Positions 8,575-15,632 of a stretch of DNA of 39,860 nt are shown here, in pieces. The stretch comes from Anaerolineales bacterium (lineage in GTDB: Bacteria > Chloroflexota > Anaerolineae > Anaerolineales > Villigracilaceae). The first letter of the stretch is position 1; each line of letters opens with the position of its first letter. The notes beneath the pieces were generated by a model. That model saw nothing but the letters and a program-made list of their open reading frames with translations, made no database searches and was not told the DNA's origin. The position numbers and the translations under genes were made by a program. Location of the stretch: the NCBI GenBank assembly GCA_020060625.1, contig JAGUZU010000011.1, forward strand, positions 1 through 39,860, read 5' to 3'.

Positions 8575-9029
8575 ACAATGTCCTCGCCATCCAGGACGTG
8601 ATTGCCCGCTTCGCCAATAGTTTTGACCAGAAAAACTGGTCAGCGTTGGAAGACTGTCTCGCCCCGCAAGTTTTCACCGATTACTTCGACCTACGCGACA
8701 CACCGCCTGAAATGCTCGCCGCCGCCGAATATATTCGCTTGCGAAGGGAAGCGCTCACCCCGCTGATCACGCATCACCTGCTGGGCGGGCTGGAGATTCA
8801 ATTCACCACTGCCGAAGGTGCTCTGTGCCGCACTTCCATGCTCATCTGGCGCGTACAAAACACTCCGAAGGATGCGACCCTTTGGAATGCAGCGGGCGAA
8901 TTTCACACCCACTGCCATTATACGTTCCACCTTGTAAAAGAAACAGAAACATGGAAAATCGGTGGCGTCATACAAAAGGTCTTGTGGAACAGCGGGACTC
9001 ACGAGATTCACAGCGGTGCCAAGTATTAA
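8571..9029 (+). CDS. SnoaL/NTF2-like domain protein
   Basis: A 152-residue protein. MNNVLAIQDVIARFANSFDQKNWSALEDCLAP is the typical first helix pair and strand of SnoaL-like proteins, with FTDYFDLR following, and a later curved sheet (CHYTFHLVKE, WKIGGVIQKVLWNSG). Members of this fold are ketosteroid-isomerase-like enzymes or ligand-binding proteins, and a specific function cannot be assigned. The ATG overlaps the stop of the CPBP gene upstream. Repeat copy B begins about 45 bp after its stop codon. Confidence 0.75.
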   Translation: MNNVLAIQDVIARFANSFDQKNWSALEDCLAPQVFTDYFDLRDTPPEMLAAAEYIRLRREALTPLITHHLLGGLEIQFTTAEGALCRTSMLIWRVQNTPKDATLWNAAGEFHTHCHYTFHLVKETETWKIGGVIQKVLWNSGTHEIHSGAKY

Positions 9030-9071
9030 GTTATGTATCCTATTTTGCTTCACAACCGCAATCGGATCTGT

Positions 9072-9135
9072 CCTGCGGGGTACATATCTGGTATACGGGT
9101 ATAAATTTCGCCCCGCCTGGAATATGCCGCGGGGC
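9072..9135 (+). repeat. Structured repeat, copy B, with two mutually exclusive hairpins
   Basis: Positions 9078-9107 repeat 2246-2275 exactly. GCGGGG (9075-9080) pairs with CCCCGC (9111-9116) around the conserved core. The same right arm (GCCCCGC, 9110-9116) can instead pair with GCGGGGC (9129-9135). Two exclusive foldings of one arm resemble an attenuator or switch, but there is no T run after it. It is in the same orientation as copy A, so the pair brackets about 6.8 kb as direct repeats. Confidence 0.65.
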
Positions 9136-9198
9136 TAAGGTTCTCCAAACCTGCATCTTGATCGAGAATCTTTTGTAAATCCAAGCGAATCACAACAT

Positions 9199-9468
9199 TT
9201 AGTAGTAGTGTAGGATTGTTTCTGTAAATTTAGAATAGAACGTAAGGGAATCATTGGCAAATTTCAGCGGATCGAATGTCCCAGGTTGCAGGGATCCGTC
9301 CAGCCAGCGCAAGCCGTGTCCCAGCGCGACGAATAGCAGGGTAGCCAGCACATAGAATGCCCATGCGGGACCTGGCAGGCGCTCGATCCACGCCATCAAC
9401 CGATCCACAAAACTGGTTGGATACGCCTTCGCCTCACTCGCGGACTTGGGGCTGGATTCTGTTTTCAT
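9199..9468 (-). CDS. Short membrane protein, possibly a truncated larger gene
   Basis: An 89-residue reading frame from ATG 9468 behind AGAGGAG. An acidic/serine-rich start is followed by FVDRLMAWIERLPGPAWAFY, one strong hydrophobic segment (VLATLLFVALGH, about residues 40-52) and a WLDGSLQPGTFDP loop. The C-terminus ends abruptly in ILHYY. The WIERLPGP and LDGS motifs give the impression of the N-terminal part of a larger multi-pass protein whose remainder has been lost. No homologue can be named with confidence. It follows the DinB gene on the same strand and could be the last cistron of nar operon 1. Confidence 0.5.
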   Translation of the reverse strand: MKTESSPKSASEAKAYPTSFVDRLMAWIERLPGPAWAFYVLATLLFVALGHGLRWLDGSLQPGTFDPLKFANDSLTFYSKFTETILHYY

Positions 9469-9574
9469 TGCTTCATCTCCTCTTTGGCGAACTTTCTTCG
9501 GGTGAATCCTTCATTTACTTTTCCAAAAACGCGGTGAGTTCTTGCAAATTCCTGAATCCGATACGCGCCTCCTT

Positions 9575-10291
9575 TCACTTTACCTGCTTGACCAACCGTT
9601 CGATCTGCGGCAGATGCGTCAACTCGTGCGACGCGAAATAACTGGCTTGTTGCTTGATGGATACAACCCCAAACTCTTCATGGCGTCCCGTGCGCCACCA
9701 ATCGGCGAGGGGGATGGTTTCGAGTTTGGCGATCACTTCGCGGCGCGTGGATAGATACGTCTCGAAAATCTCGCGCGTGGAGGGCGGACGTTCGGTCTCG
9801 TCCTTCGCCCACTTCCAGACTTGCTTCATCTCCAGCACGGGATTTTTCTCTTTGAGGAACAGGTCAATTCGGAAATCAAGCACGCCCTGCGCGTCGCGCA
9901 AATGCGAGACGACATTGCGGATCGCCCAGCCGCCGTCGGGGGCGGGACGCGTCAGCGCCTCTTCGCTCAGACCTTCGATCAGCGCGGCGACTTCGAGCGG
10001 AGTCTTGCGCAGGCGCTCCAACGCTTCGGCGGGGTCGAGCGCTTCGAGCCAGTAGACGGGCGGGAACCATTGGAACGTCCCGCCCCACGCGCCGCAGGTT
10101 GGACATTTTTCGGGGGCGTTGGTGAGAGTCTCTTTATCGTTGGGCAGGTTCATTTCCCACGCGGCGCGGCGGGAGATTGAGTCCGCTGTGGCGCGGGCGA
10201 TCTTGGCGATGTTGTATTGCCCTTCGTTTTCCAGCCGTAGGGCGAGGGAGAGAATCTGTACGAGGGTATCTGTCACATGTGAATTTTGCAT
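9575..10291 (-). CDS. DinB-family protein with an N-terminal CxxC motif
   Basis: A 238-residue protein. The C-terminal half is a DinB/YfiT-like four-helix bundle: GGWAIRNVVSHLRDAQ supplies the first His, and SYFASHELTHLPQIERLV carries the H-x3-H pair, the usual three-His metal site. An N-terminal extension includes EKCPTCGAWGG. Family members act as thiol-dependent transferases or remain uncharacterised. GAAAGGA precedes the ATG. It lies 47 bp after the hemerythrin gene and is probably co-transcribed with nar operon 1. After the TGA, 19 sense codons continue in frame (ending QELTAFLEK, TAA), which may be a worn gene end. Confidence 0.78.
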   Translation of the reverse strand: MQNSHVTDTLVQILSLALRLENEGQYNIAKIARATADSISRRAAWEMNLPNDKETLTNAPEKCPTCGAWGGTFQWFPPVYWLEALDPAEALERLRKTPLEVAALIEGLSEEALTRPAPDGGWAIRNVVSHLRDAQGVLDFRIDLFLKEKNPVLEMKQVWKWAKDETERPPSTREIFETYLSTRREVIAKLETIPLADWWRTGRHEEFGVVSIKQQASYFASHELTHLPQIERLVKQVK

Positions 10292-10338
10292 GTTGATTTC
10301 CTTTCACGTCTTCCCCGCAACTCGCTTAGCCGCAAGGA

Positions 10339-10845
10339 TTACGGCATATCCAGCCCAACCAAAGGCGTTCGCTGTTTTGCCCATTCCGCGCCGAGGGCAG
10401 AGAGTTCCTCTTCGCTCAAAAATTGACGCGCCATGCGGAAGAGGATTTGTTCCTCCTTTTGGAAATGTCCGCGTGTGACTTGGATCATCTGTTTGGCGAA
10501 GGCGCGGGCGGAGTCGAGGTCGCTCGCGGAGTGGATGTTGCCGAGCAGGTCGGTGATCTGGTCGTGTTCCATGCGCATGACCGCGAGAGGTCCGCTTTGC
10601 GTGCCGAAGTGGGGTTCGAGGGCGTTGAAGAGCAGTTCGTCTTCGAGACCCGCGTGGGATTCAAGCGCGAAGGCGAAGGCGGCGATGCGGTTTTGGAGGT
10701 TGGAAAGGGAATCGAGCGCGGGAAGAGATTGCTCGATGCTGCCGAGCATGAGATGAAATACGGCGTGCTCGCCGAGGAGGGCATCTGTGATTAACATATC
10801 TGTACCGCACACTTGCCCTGGCGTGCAAGTGCCAGGGAAATTCAT
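10339..10845 (-). CDS. Hemerythrin-domain protein in nar operon 1
   Basis: A hemerythrin-like four-helix bundle with the expected iron ligands in order: LLGEHAVFH, LESHAGLEDELLF, MRMEHDQI and TRGHFQKEEQILF. Proteins of this type bind a di-iron centre and handle oxygen, nitric oxide or iron-sulfur repair (the YtfE/RIC family). The ATG at 10845 overlaps the FmdE-like gene's TGA. However, the first 14 or so codons fall in a palindromic repeat (10810-10837), so the original start may be ATG at 10797, which begins MLITDALLGEH. Neither start has a clear ribosome-binding site; coupling to the upstream gene would favour 10845. A role in nitrogen-oxide stress is inferred from context. Confidence 0.82.
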   Translation of the reverse strand: MNFPGTCTPGQVCGTDMLITDALLGEHAVFHLMLGSIEQSLPALDSLSNLQNRIAAFAFALESHAGLEDELLFNALEPHFGTQSGPLAVMRMEHDQITDLLGNIHSASDLDSARAFAKQMIQVTRGHFQKEEQILFRMARQFLSEEELSALGAEWAKQRTPLVGLDMP

Positions 10846-10890
10846 TTTGCGTGCTTGTTTGTGGAAAACTCTCGCAACATGAATGTTGCG
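10810..10890. repeat. Two short palindromes spanning the fmdE-like/hemerythrin junction
   Basis: CCCTGGC (10816-10822) pairs with GCCAGGG (10831-10837), and the overlapping CACTTGC (10810-10816) pairs with GCAAGTG (10825-10831), so two foldings exclude each other. CGCAACAT (10873-10880) and ATGTTGCG (10883-10890) form an 8-bp stem. The latter palindrome recurs at 22260-22277. Both lie in coding sequence: the end of the FmdE-like gene and the start of the hemerythrin gene. Confidence 0.75.
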
Positions 10891-11459
10891 CTACTGTAAT
10901 ACGACTCCTCCGCGCAGGACTTGCACAACACCGTCCCTTCGCGTAGGACTTCGCGCTGGTTGATGATCTCTTCGCCGCAGATTTCGCAGTCGGCGCGTTT
11001 GCCAGGCTGACCGATGATCTGTTTGATGGGTGTCGTCAGTTCGATGTGCTGCCAGTCGAGCAGGAGGTCGTCGGGGATGTGCTGGTAGCCGATGAGTTGC
11101 GCCTCCCAGCGGTTGCGCGCGGACGGGGCGTAGTCCCATGCCAGTTCGCGGATGTCGGCGCGCGGGACGACGCGGATGGCTTGCTCGGTGAGCGAGTCAA
11201 TGAAGGAGGCGGCGGTCTTGCCGAAGTCTTCGATGCGGAGGGTGCGCCTGCCGACGTAGCAACCTGTCGCGGCGGAGATTCCGTCTACGAAACAGCCGTC
11301 CGTTTCGGCAATGGCAATGAGACGCTTTTCGGGCTGAGGTAAAGGCAGGTCGAGCAGGAGTCCAGCCAAAAGTCCGATGCGAGCGCCGAGCACCTGGCGC
11401 GGGCAGAGGCGGTGGTGGTGAGTCGCACTGAGGGCGAGGAGGTCAGTCAGGGAGATCAT
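10842..11459 (-). CDS. FmdE-like protein with C4 zinc motif, nar operon 1 copy
   Basis: A 205-residue protein from ATG 11459 (a GTG seven codons upstream is possible but falls in a repeat). HHHRLCPRQVLGARIGLLAG matches the HxxLCPxxxxGxR signature of FmdE (formylmethanofuran dehydrogenase subunit E-like), and GCFVDGISAATGCYVGRRTL its second conserved block. The C-terminus has a four-Cys zinc motif, CEICGEEI and VLCKSCAEES. The biochemical role of FmdE-like proteins is unsettled; they are found near molybdenum/tungsten enzymes. A paralogue ends nar operon 2 (28259-28873), which links the family to nitrate reductase here. The last 15 or so residues are encoded by a palindromic repeat. The symbol is left empty because the function differs from methanogen fmdE. 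Confidence 0.82.
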   Translation of the reverse strand: MISLTDLLALSATHHHRLCPRQVLGARIGLLAGLLLDLPLPQPEKRLIAIAETDGCFVDGISAATGCYVGRRTLRIEDFGKTAASFIDSLTEQAIRVVPRADIRELAWDYAPSARNRWEAQLIGYQHIPDDLLLDWQHIELTTPIKQIIGQPGKRADCEICGEEIINQREVLREGTVLCKSCAEESYYSSATFMLREFSTNKHAK

Positions 11460-11476
11460 CTTTTTGTACACGGATG

Positions 11477-11543
11477 ACACGGATTACACGGACGGACACG
11501 GACTTTCTTTAAAAAATTTCCGTGCGTTCCGTGTAATCCGTGT
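11477..11543. repeat. Inverted repeat between narI and the FmdE-like gene
   Basis: ACACGGATTACACGGA (11477-11492) is the exact reverse complement of 11528-11543, giving a 16-bp stem with a 35-base A/T-rich loop. Extra partial copies of the CACGGAT unit sit inside the left arm. It fills most of the 90-bp intercistronic gap and could stabilise or attenuate the nar operon 1 transcript. Similar ACGGATTACACGGA units are common dispersed repeats in bacteria. Confidence 0.75.
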
Positions 11544-11549
11544 ACCGAA

Positions 11550-12221
11550 TTAATGCCGCGCCTTGTTCCAAATCACGACCTGGTGTTCGCGCCAGAGATA
11601 CGAGAGCGGGTAGACCAGCAGATGCACAAGGCGCGTGAAGGGGAGCAGGAAGGCGATGGTGAAGCCGTTGAGGAAGTGGAACTTGACCCAGAACGGCAGG
11701 GCGGTGACGTAGGTGATGTCGGGTTGGAATTTGAGGAGCGAGACCAGCCACGGCACGGCGGTATGCAGGTACCAGTCCGAACCCCAGCGGTAGTAGTAGG
11801 CGACCCAGAAGCCGAGACCGACTTGCAGGAAAAGCACGACGAGCAGAATCCAGTCGAGTTCGGATGTGACGGCTTGGGAACGGGCGTCTGCCATGCGGCG
11901 GTAAAACAGTATGACAAGCCCGACCGTCGCCATCAGTGCGAGCGCAAGCCCCGTGATTTCAAGGACGTAGAGGCGGGTCTGGTTGGCGGTGAACAGTCCC
12001 CACAGCCTAGAGAAAAGCAGGGCGGTGAGATGTCCGAGCAGGATCGTGATCAGTCCGTAATGCCAGGGAACCGAGCCGAAGAACAGTTTGCGATTTTCGA
12101 GAAACTGCGACGACTGGCTGGAGACCGAATAGGGGTCGAAGAAGAATCGGTAGATGGTGACGGCAATCGAGATGGTGACTGCCGCATAGGGAAAGCCGAT
12201 GAACAGGGCGTTATCGAACAT
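11550..12221 (-). CDS. narI: Respiratory nitrate reductase gamma subunit (operon 1)
   Basis: A 223-residue, five-helix membrane cytochrome b. The four haem ligands of NarI align: His54 and His64 (WHYGLITILLGH) and His182 and His200 (FHFLNGFTIAFLLPFTRLVH), with the same 10- and 18-residue spacing as Escherichia coli His56/66 and His187/205. It oxidises quinol on the outer face and passes electrons through two b haems to NarH. AAGGAG precedes the ATG at 12221; longer upstream frames run through the repeat and are not used. It follows narJ and precedes the FmdE-like gene. The active-site residues are intact. Confidence 0.95.
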   Translation of the reverse strand: MFDNALFIGFPYAAVTISIAVTIYRFFFDPYSVSSQSSQFLENRKLFFGSVPWHYGLITILLGHLTALLFSRLWGLFTANQTRLYVLEITGLALALMATVGLVILFYRRMADARSQAVTSELDWILLVVLFLQVGLGFWVAYYYRWGSDWYLHTAVPWLVSLLKFQPDITYVTALPFWVKFHFLNGFTIAFLLPFTRLVHLLVYPLSYLWREHQVVIWNKARH

Positions 12222-12246
12222 GGGTTGCTCCTTGTCGAATGATTCT

Positions 12247-12324
12247 GTCATTGCGAGCGAAGCGAAGCAATCTCCTGTTGCGTGGGGATTGCTTCGTCGG
12301 GAAGTGCGCCCTCCTCGCAATGAC
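12247..12324. repeat. Long palindromic dispersed repeat forming the 3' end of narJ
   Basis: GTCATTGCGAG (12247-12257) and CTCGCAATGAC (12314-12324) are inverted ends, and GAAGCAATC / GATTGCTTC form an inner inverted pair. The unit matches 12935-13026 in opposite orientation (shared GTCATTGCGAGGAGGGCG and TTCCCGACGAAGCAATCCCC). The narJ stop codon at 12248-12250 is inside it. Confidence 0.85.
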
Positions 12325-12916
12325 GGGAAACTTGAAATTGATTTTGCAGAACGGAGCGCAGCGCCTCCAACACGCCGTGGAACTGGGTGCGCTTCTCGGA
12401 CTCTTCCTCCGCTTTGGGCGCGTCCGCGTTTTCGTCTTCGTCGAAGCCTTCGGATTTGGCGCGTCCCGTCATGCGGTCAAGAACTGGGAGCATGGCGTCG
12501 CGGGCAATTTCCTGCGCCTGCGTTTCGTCGCGCGTGGCGGCAAGGAAGTGCAGGATGACGGCGAGATGGTCCGCCAGTTCGTTCTCAGGGAAGACGAAGC
12601 CTTCGGCGGCATAGCGCTGTTTCAGCTCGACGAGAAAGACGCTGCGTTTGTAGGTCTCGCCGAAGAGGTGATAGCCGACGTAAGGATGGCATGCCGCGTC
12701 CAGATCAAATGTGCCTGTGTACACTTCTTCGAGTCGTCCAGGCGGCAGGGACTCGGCGTAGTCGTGAAATTCCTTCAACTGCGCGGCGGAAGCGGGGTCT
12801 TCGTCCAGCAAGAGTCCCTGCGCTTTGATGGCAGCTTGGAGCGTGCCGCCCGCGGGGTATTCCAACATGCGGGCAAAACATTGGTAGAGGCTTCGCATTT
12901 CGGTTTCGGTGTACAT
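12248..12916 (-). CDS. narJ: Nitrate reductase molybdenum-cofactor assembly chaperone (operon 1)
   Basis: A 222-residue NarJ/TorD-family chaperone. CFARMLEYPAGGTLQAA, ACHPYVGYHLFGETYKRS and ADHLAVILHFLAA are family landmarks. NarJ binds the NarG N-terminus and is needed for cofactor insertion; it is not part of the final enzyme. GGAGACTC precedes the ATG at 12916. An acidic, low-complexity linker (DEDENADAPKAEEESEKR) precedes the C-terminus. The last 25 or so residues (RHCEEGALPDEAIPTQQEIA...) are translated from the palindromic repeat, so the native C-terminus was probably shorter. Compare narJ of operon 2 at 183 residues. Repeats in inverted orientation flank the gene at both ends. Confidence 0.93.
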   Translation of the reverse strand: MYTETEMRSLYQCFARMLEYPAGGTLQAAIKAQGLLLDEDPASAAQLKEFHDYAESLPPGRLEEVYTGTFDLDAACHPYVGYHLFGETYKRSVFLVELKQRYAAEGFVFPENELADHLAVILHFLAATRDETQAQEIARDAMLPVLDRMTGRAKSEGFDEDENADAPKAEEESEKRTQFHGVLEALRSVLQNQFQVSRHCEEGALPDEAIPTQQEIASLRSQ

Positions 12917-12934
12917 TAATGAGTCTCCGTTTAT

Positions 12935-13026
12935 GTCATTGCGAGGAGGGCGATCTTCCCGACGAAGCAATCCCCGCGTCGTGTTGGAGATTGCTTCGTC
13001 GTCGCTCCGCTCCTCCTCGCAATGAC
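12935..13026. repeat. Long palindromic dispersed repeat between narH and narJ
   Basis: GTCATTGCGAGGAGG at 12935 and its inverted end CTCCTCGCAATGAC at 13013-13026 bound a 92-bp unit with internal GACGAAGCAATC / GATTGCTTCGTC arms. It is the opposite-orientation partner of the repeat at 12247-12324 and fills most of the 119-bp narH-narJ gap. Strong RNA structure here could lower narJ and narI expression or stabilise the upstream message. Confidence 0.85.
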
Positions 13027-13035
13027 ATACGTTTC

Positions 13036-14550
13036 CTAGAACTTCCTCTTCGCGATCTTGTTGCGGACGCCGAAGCCCGCTTCGCGTTTGTGGTCGAGCG
13101 GGACTTCCCATGCTTCGACGGCGACTTCACGCCCGAGCGGCGGGACGACGAAGCGTTCTTCGTAGGTCGGGAGCGCCGTGAGGCGGAAGATGGCTTCGAC
13201 TTCTTCGGCAGTGGTCTTGCCCTGCGAAAGAGCCGCGTCTACATCGGCTTGCTGGTAGTCCTTGACCTTTTGCGCGCGCTTGAAGATACGCACGGCGATC
13301 AGTTTGCGGTACACATCTTCCACTTCCTGCACATTGCCCGCCGAGAACATGCTCGCCATGTATTTGATGGGCATGCGCGCCTTCTCCAGCGAACTGAGCA
13401 TGGCGGGCAAGCCTTCCTTTTCCAAACCGTCCACGTCGTAGTTGCCGTCCTTGGTCTTGGCAAGGACAGGCAGCATCGGCGGGACGTAGTAGAGCATGGG
13501 CAGGGTGCGGAAGTCGGGGTGAAGCGGAAGCGCGATCTGCCATTTCTTGACGAACTTGTAGACGGGCGAATTCTGCGCGGAGGTGATCATCGCGTCGGAG
13601 ATTCCGTTCTTCTTCGCGGCAGCGATGACTTCGGGGTCGAACGGGTCCTGGATCATGTTCCGTTGCGCAGCGACCAGTTCATGGTCAGGGACTGAGGCGC
13701 ATTTTTCGATTTGATCCGCGTCGTAGAGCAAAACTCCCAGATAACGGATGCGTCCCACGCAGGAGTGGAAGCAGGCGGGGGGTTGTCCCGATTCGAGACG
13801 CGGGTAGCACAAAATACATTTTTCGGACTTGCCCGACGCCCAGTTGAAGTAGGTCTTTTTATACGGACAGCCCGAAATGCACATGCGCCAGGCGCGGCAT
13901 TTTTCCTGCGAGAGCAAAACGATTCCGTCTTCGCCGCGTTTGTAGATCGCGCCCGCGGGGCAGGCAGCGACACAGCCAGGGTTGAGACAGTGGTTGCAGA
14001 TGCGCGGCAGGTAGAAGAAGACGACGCGCTCCAGTTCGTTGAGTTGCTCGCGCTCGTCGTCGGTGAGTTCGTCGAGATTGACGTCGTTGCGGGCGTAGAG
14101 GGGCGAGCCGCCTAGGTCGTCGTCCCAGTTGGGTCCCGCTTCGATGGAGTCCATCGGCTTGCCCGTGATCATCGAGATGGCGCGGGCGGTGGGCTGGTCG
14201 TCGCCTTCGGGCGCGTTGAAGAGATTCTCGTAGTCGTACGTCCACGGCTCGTAGTAATCGTCAATGGTGGGCAGGTAGGGGTTGTAGAAGATGTTGCCCA
14301 GCCCGCCAAGTTTGCTGTGCAACTTCAACTTGAGTTCTTCGTTCTTCTTTTCCCAGCCGCCTTTGTATTTTTCCTGGTCTTCCCATTGCGTGGGATAACC
14401 CGTGCCAGGCTTGGTCTCGACGTTGTTCCACCACATGTACTCGGTGCCTTTGCGATCCGTCCAGATGTTTTTGCAGGCGATACTGCACGTGTGACAGCCG
14501 ATGCACTTGTCGAGATGGAAGACCATTGAAACGTGTGCGCGAATATCCAT
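13036..14550 (-). CDS. narH: Respiratory nitrate reductase beta subunit (operon 1)
   Basis: A 504-residue ferredoxin-like subunit. Cys16, 19, 22 and 26 (CIGCHTCSIACK) open cluster one; CNHCLNPGCVAACPAGAIYK, CRAWRMCISGCPYKK and CILCYPRLESGQPPACFHSC supply the remaining clusters. The Trp in CRAWRMC replaces a Cys, as in known NarH proteins that carry one 3Fe-4S cluster. It relays electrons from NarI haems to NarG on the cytoplasmic face. The protein aligns along its length with the operon 2 NarH at roughly two thirds identity by eye, so the copies are old paralogues. The C-terminal extension (AEEVEAIFRLTALPTYEERF) is normal for the family. A lipoprotein gene separates it from narG. Confidence 0.96.
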   Translation of the reverse strand: MDIRAHVSMVFHLDKCIGCHTCSIACKNIWTDRKGTEYMWWNNVETKPGTGYPTQWEDQEKYKGGWEKKNEELKLKLHSKLGGLGNIFYNPYLPTIDDYYEPWTYDYENLFNAPEGDDQPTARAISMITGKPMDSIEAGPNWDDDLGGSPLYARNDVNLDELTDDEREQLNELERVVFFYLPRICNHCLNPGCVAACPAGAIYKRGEDGIVLLSQEKCRAWRMCISGCPYKKTYFNWASGKSEKCILCYPRLESGQPPACFHSCVGRIRYLGVLLYDADQIEKCASVPDHELVAAQRNMIQDPFDPEVIAAAKKNGISDAMITSAQNSPVYKFVKKWQIALPLHPDFRTLPMLYYVPPMLPVLAKTKDGNYDVDGLEKEGLPAMLSSLEKARMPIKYMASMFSAGNVQEVEDVYRKLIAVRIFKRAQKVKDYQQADVDAALSQGKTTAEEVEAIFRLTALPTYEERFVVPPLGREVAVEAWEVPLDHKREAGFGVRNKIAKRKF

Positions 14551-14575
14551 AATTGACTCCTTGTAGTTTGCAGTT

Positions 14576-15619
14576 CTAAGGCGTAGAAGAATAGGTCGAA
14601 GTGAACGGTGCGTTCAGTCCGCAGACGCGGATGTCGTCGAAGTATACGAGGGTATCGGGGTCCTGCGGCGGAAACAGTTCAATGCCAATCGTTCCGGCTG
14701 GGAGCGGGTTGGAATCGATGTGATCCATGTTGAGAACACCGTCAATCCAAATCTGAAGGGAATCTTGGAAGAGACTGATCTCAATTAAGTGCCAGCCCGG
14801 GGTTTTCACCGCGTAACCGCGATCGACAGTTCGGTTCGAAGAAGGCAAAATCAGGCGATGGACTTCATTGCTGCTCGCGCCAACAATGATTTGATAGCGC
14901 ATGTCATCTGCAGCTTGCCCATCAAACTCAATACCCCAATTCTGGAGCCAGTTGAAGGATATACCACGACGCCCGATCACAAAGTAGCGCACCCGCCAGA
15001 CGGTTTCCTGAAATTGCCACCCGCCATCGAGATTAGCGCCAATATGGTCCGGTGAATTGTTAATCGCAACATAATTCCCGGGCTCCTCCGGATGCTCACC
15101 AACCGACCAACCATCCATCTGAGATTCGATCGAACCCCATTGATCCGTGCTGCCCCTCTGGAAATCCTCCACATAGAGCAGGGATTCGTTTTCCGTACAA
15201 GCCGCGGAGGACAGGAGTCCGAACGGGTCGCGTTTGAGTGCAAACACAACTTCATTCGGGCCGCGTTCGAGAGTGAGGGGCTGCTCACTGGGGAAATATC
15301 CCTGCATGGTGGCAGTGATGGAGCCTGTTGAAGTGCTTAAGTCTGTCCACGAGACTTGCCCCTCTTCATTTGTAGTGAATGGCTTGCCTCCCCCCACACT
15401 GGGGAAGAGCACATTCGCCCCCATGATTGGATTCCCCTCGGCATCCGTCACTTTGACCGTCAGATCGTACGGCAAAGGTGTGGCAGTCGGTGTGGGCAGT
15501 GGGGTAGGCGTCCACGCGGCGGCGGTCATGGTGGCAATCTGCTCAGGCGAGGGTCCACAAGCGCCTGCGAAGATCAATAAGATGATCGCGATAACGAAGG
15601 AAAGTTTTTTCTTATTCAT
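14576..15619 (-). CDS. Lipoprotein with CNA-B-like and LamG-like domains, inserted between narG and narH
   Basis: A 347-residue lipoprotein: signal peptide with lipobox FAGA-Cys21, a Thr/Pro linker (TPTPLPTPTATPLP), a carboxypeptidase-regulatory/CNA-B-like beta domain (LTVKVTDAEGNPIMGANVLF, VSWTDLS) at about 45-130, and a concanavalin/LamG-like domain (VEDFQRGSTDQWGSIES ... WHLIEISLFQDSLQIWIDG ... DDIRVCGL) at about 150-340. AGGAGC precedes the ATG at 15619. It starts 13 bp after the narG stop and ends 25 bp before narH, so it must be co-transcribed. Operon 2 has no such gene. The domains bind carbohydrate or protein in other contexts; a role in nitrate reduction is not known. It would be outside the membrane while NarGH is cytoplasmic. 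Confidence 0.8.
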   Translation of the reverse strand: MNKKKLSFVIAIILLIFAGACGPSPEQIATMTAAAWTPTPLPTPTATPLPYDLTVKVTDAEGNPIMGANVLFPSVGGGKPFTTNEEGQVSWTDLSTSTGSITATMQGYFPSEQPLTLERGPNEVVFALKRDPFGLLSSAACTENESLLYVEDFQRGSTDQWGSIESQMDGWSVGEHPEEPGNYVAINNSPDHIGANLDGGWQFQETVWRVRYFVIGRRGISFNWLQNWGIEFDGQAADDMRYQIIVGASSNEVHRLILPSSNRTVDRGYAVKTPGWHLIEISLFQDSLQIWIDGVLNMDHIDSNPLPAGTIGIELFPPQDPDTLVYFDDIRVCGLNAPFTSTYSSTP

Positions 15620-15632
15620 GATGAGCTCCTTT

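Noticed and set aside
11553-12242. 229-codon plus-strand frame opposite narI
   Set aside because: Asp/Glu/Gly-rich mirror of the membrane helices of narI; no start signal.
12917-13111. Longer N-terminus for narJ running through the palindromic repeat
   Set aside because: The repeat would be translated and the ribosome-binding site is at the ATG of 12916.
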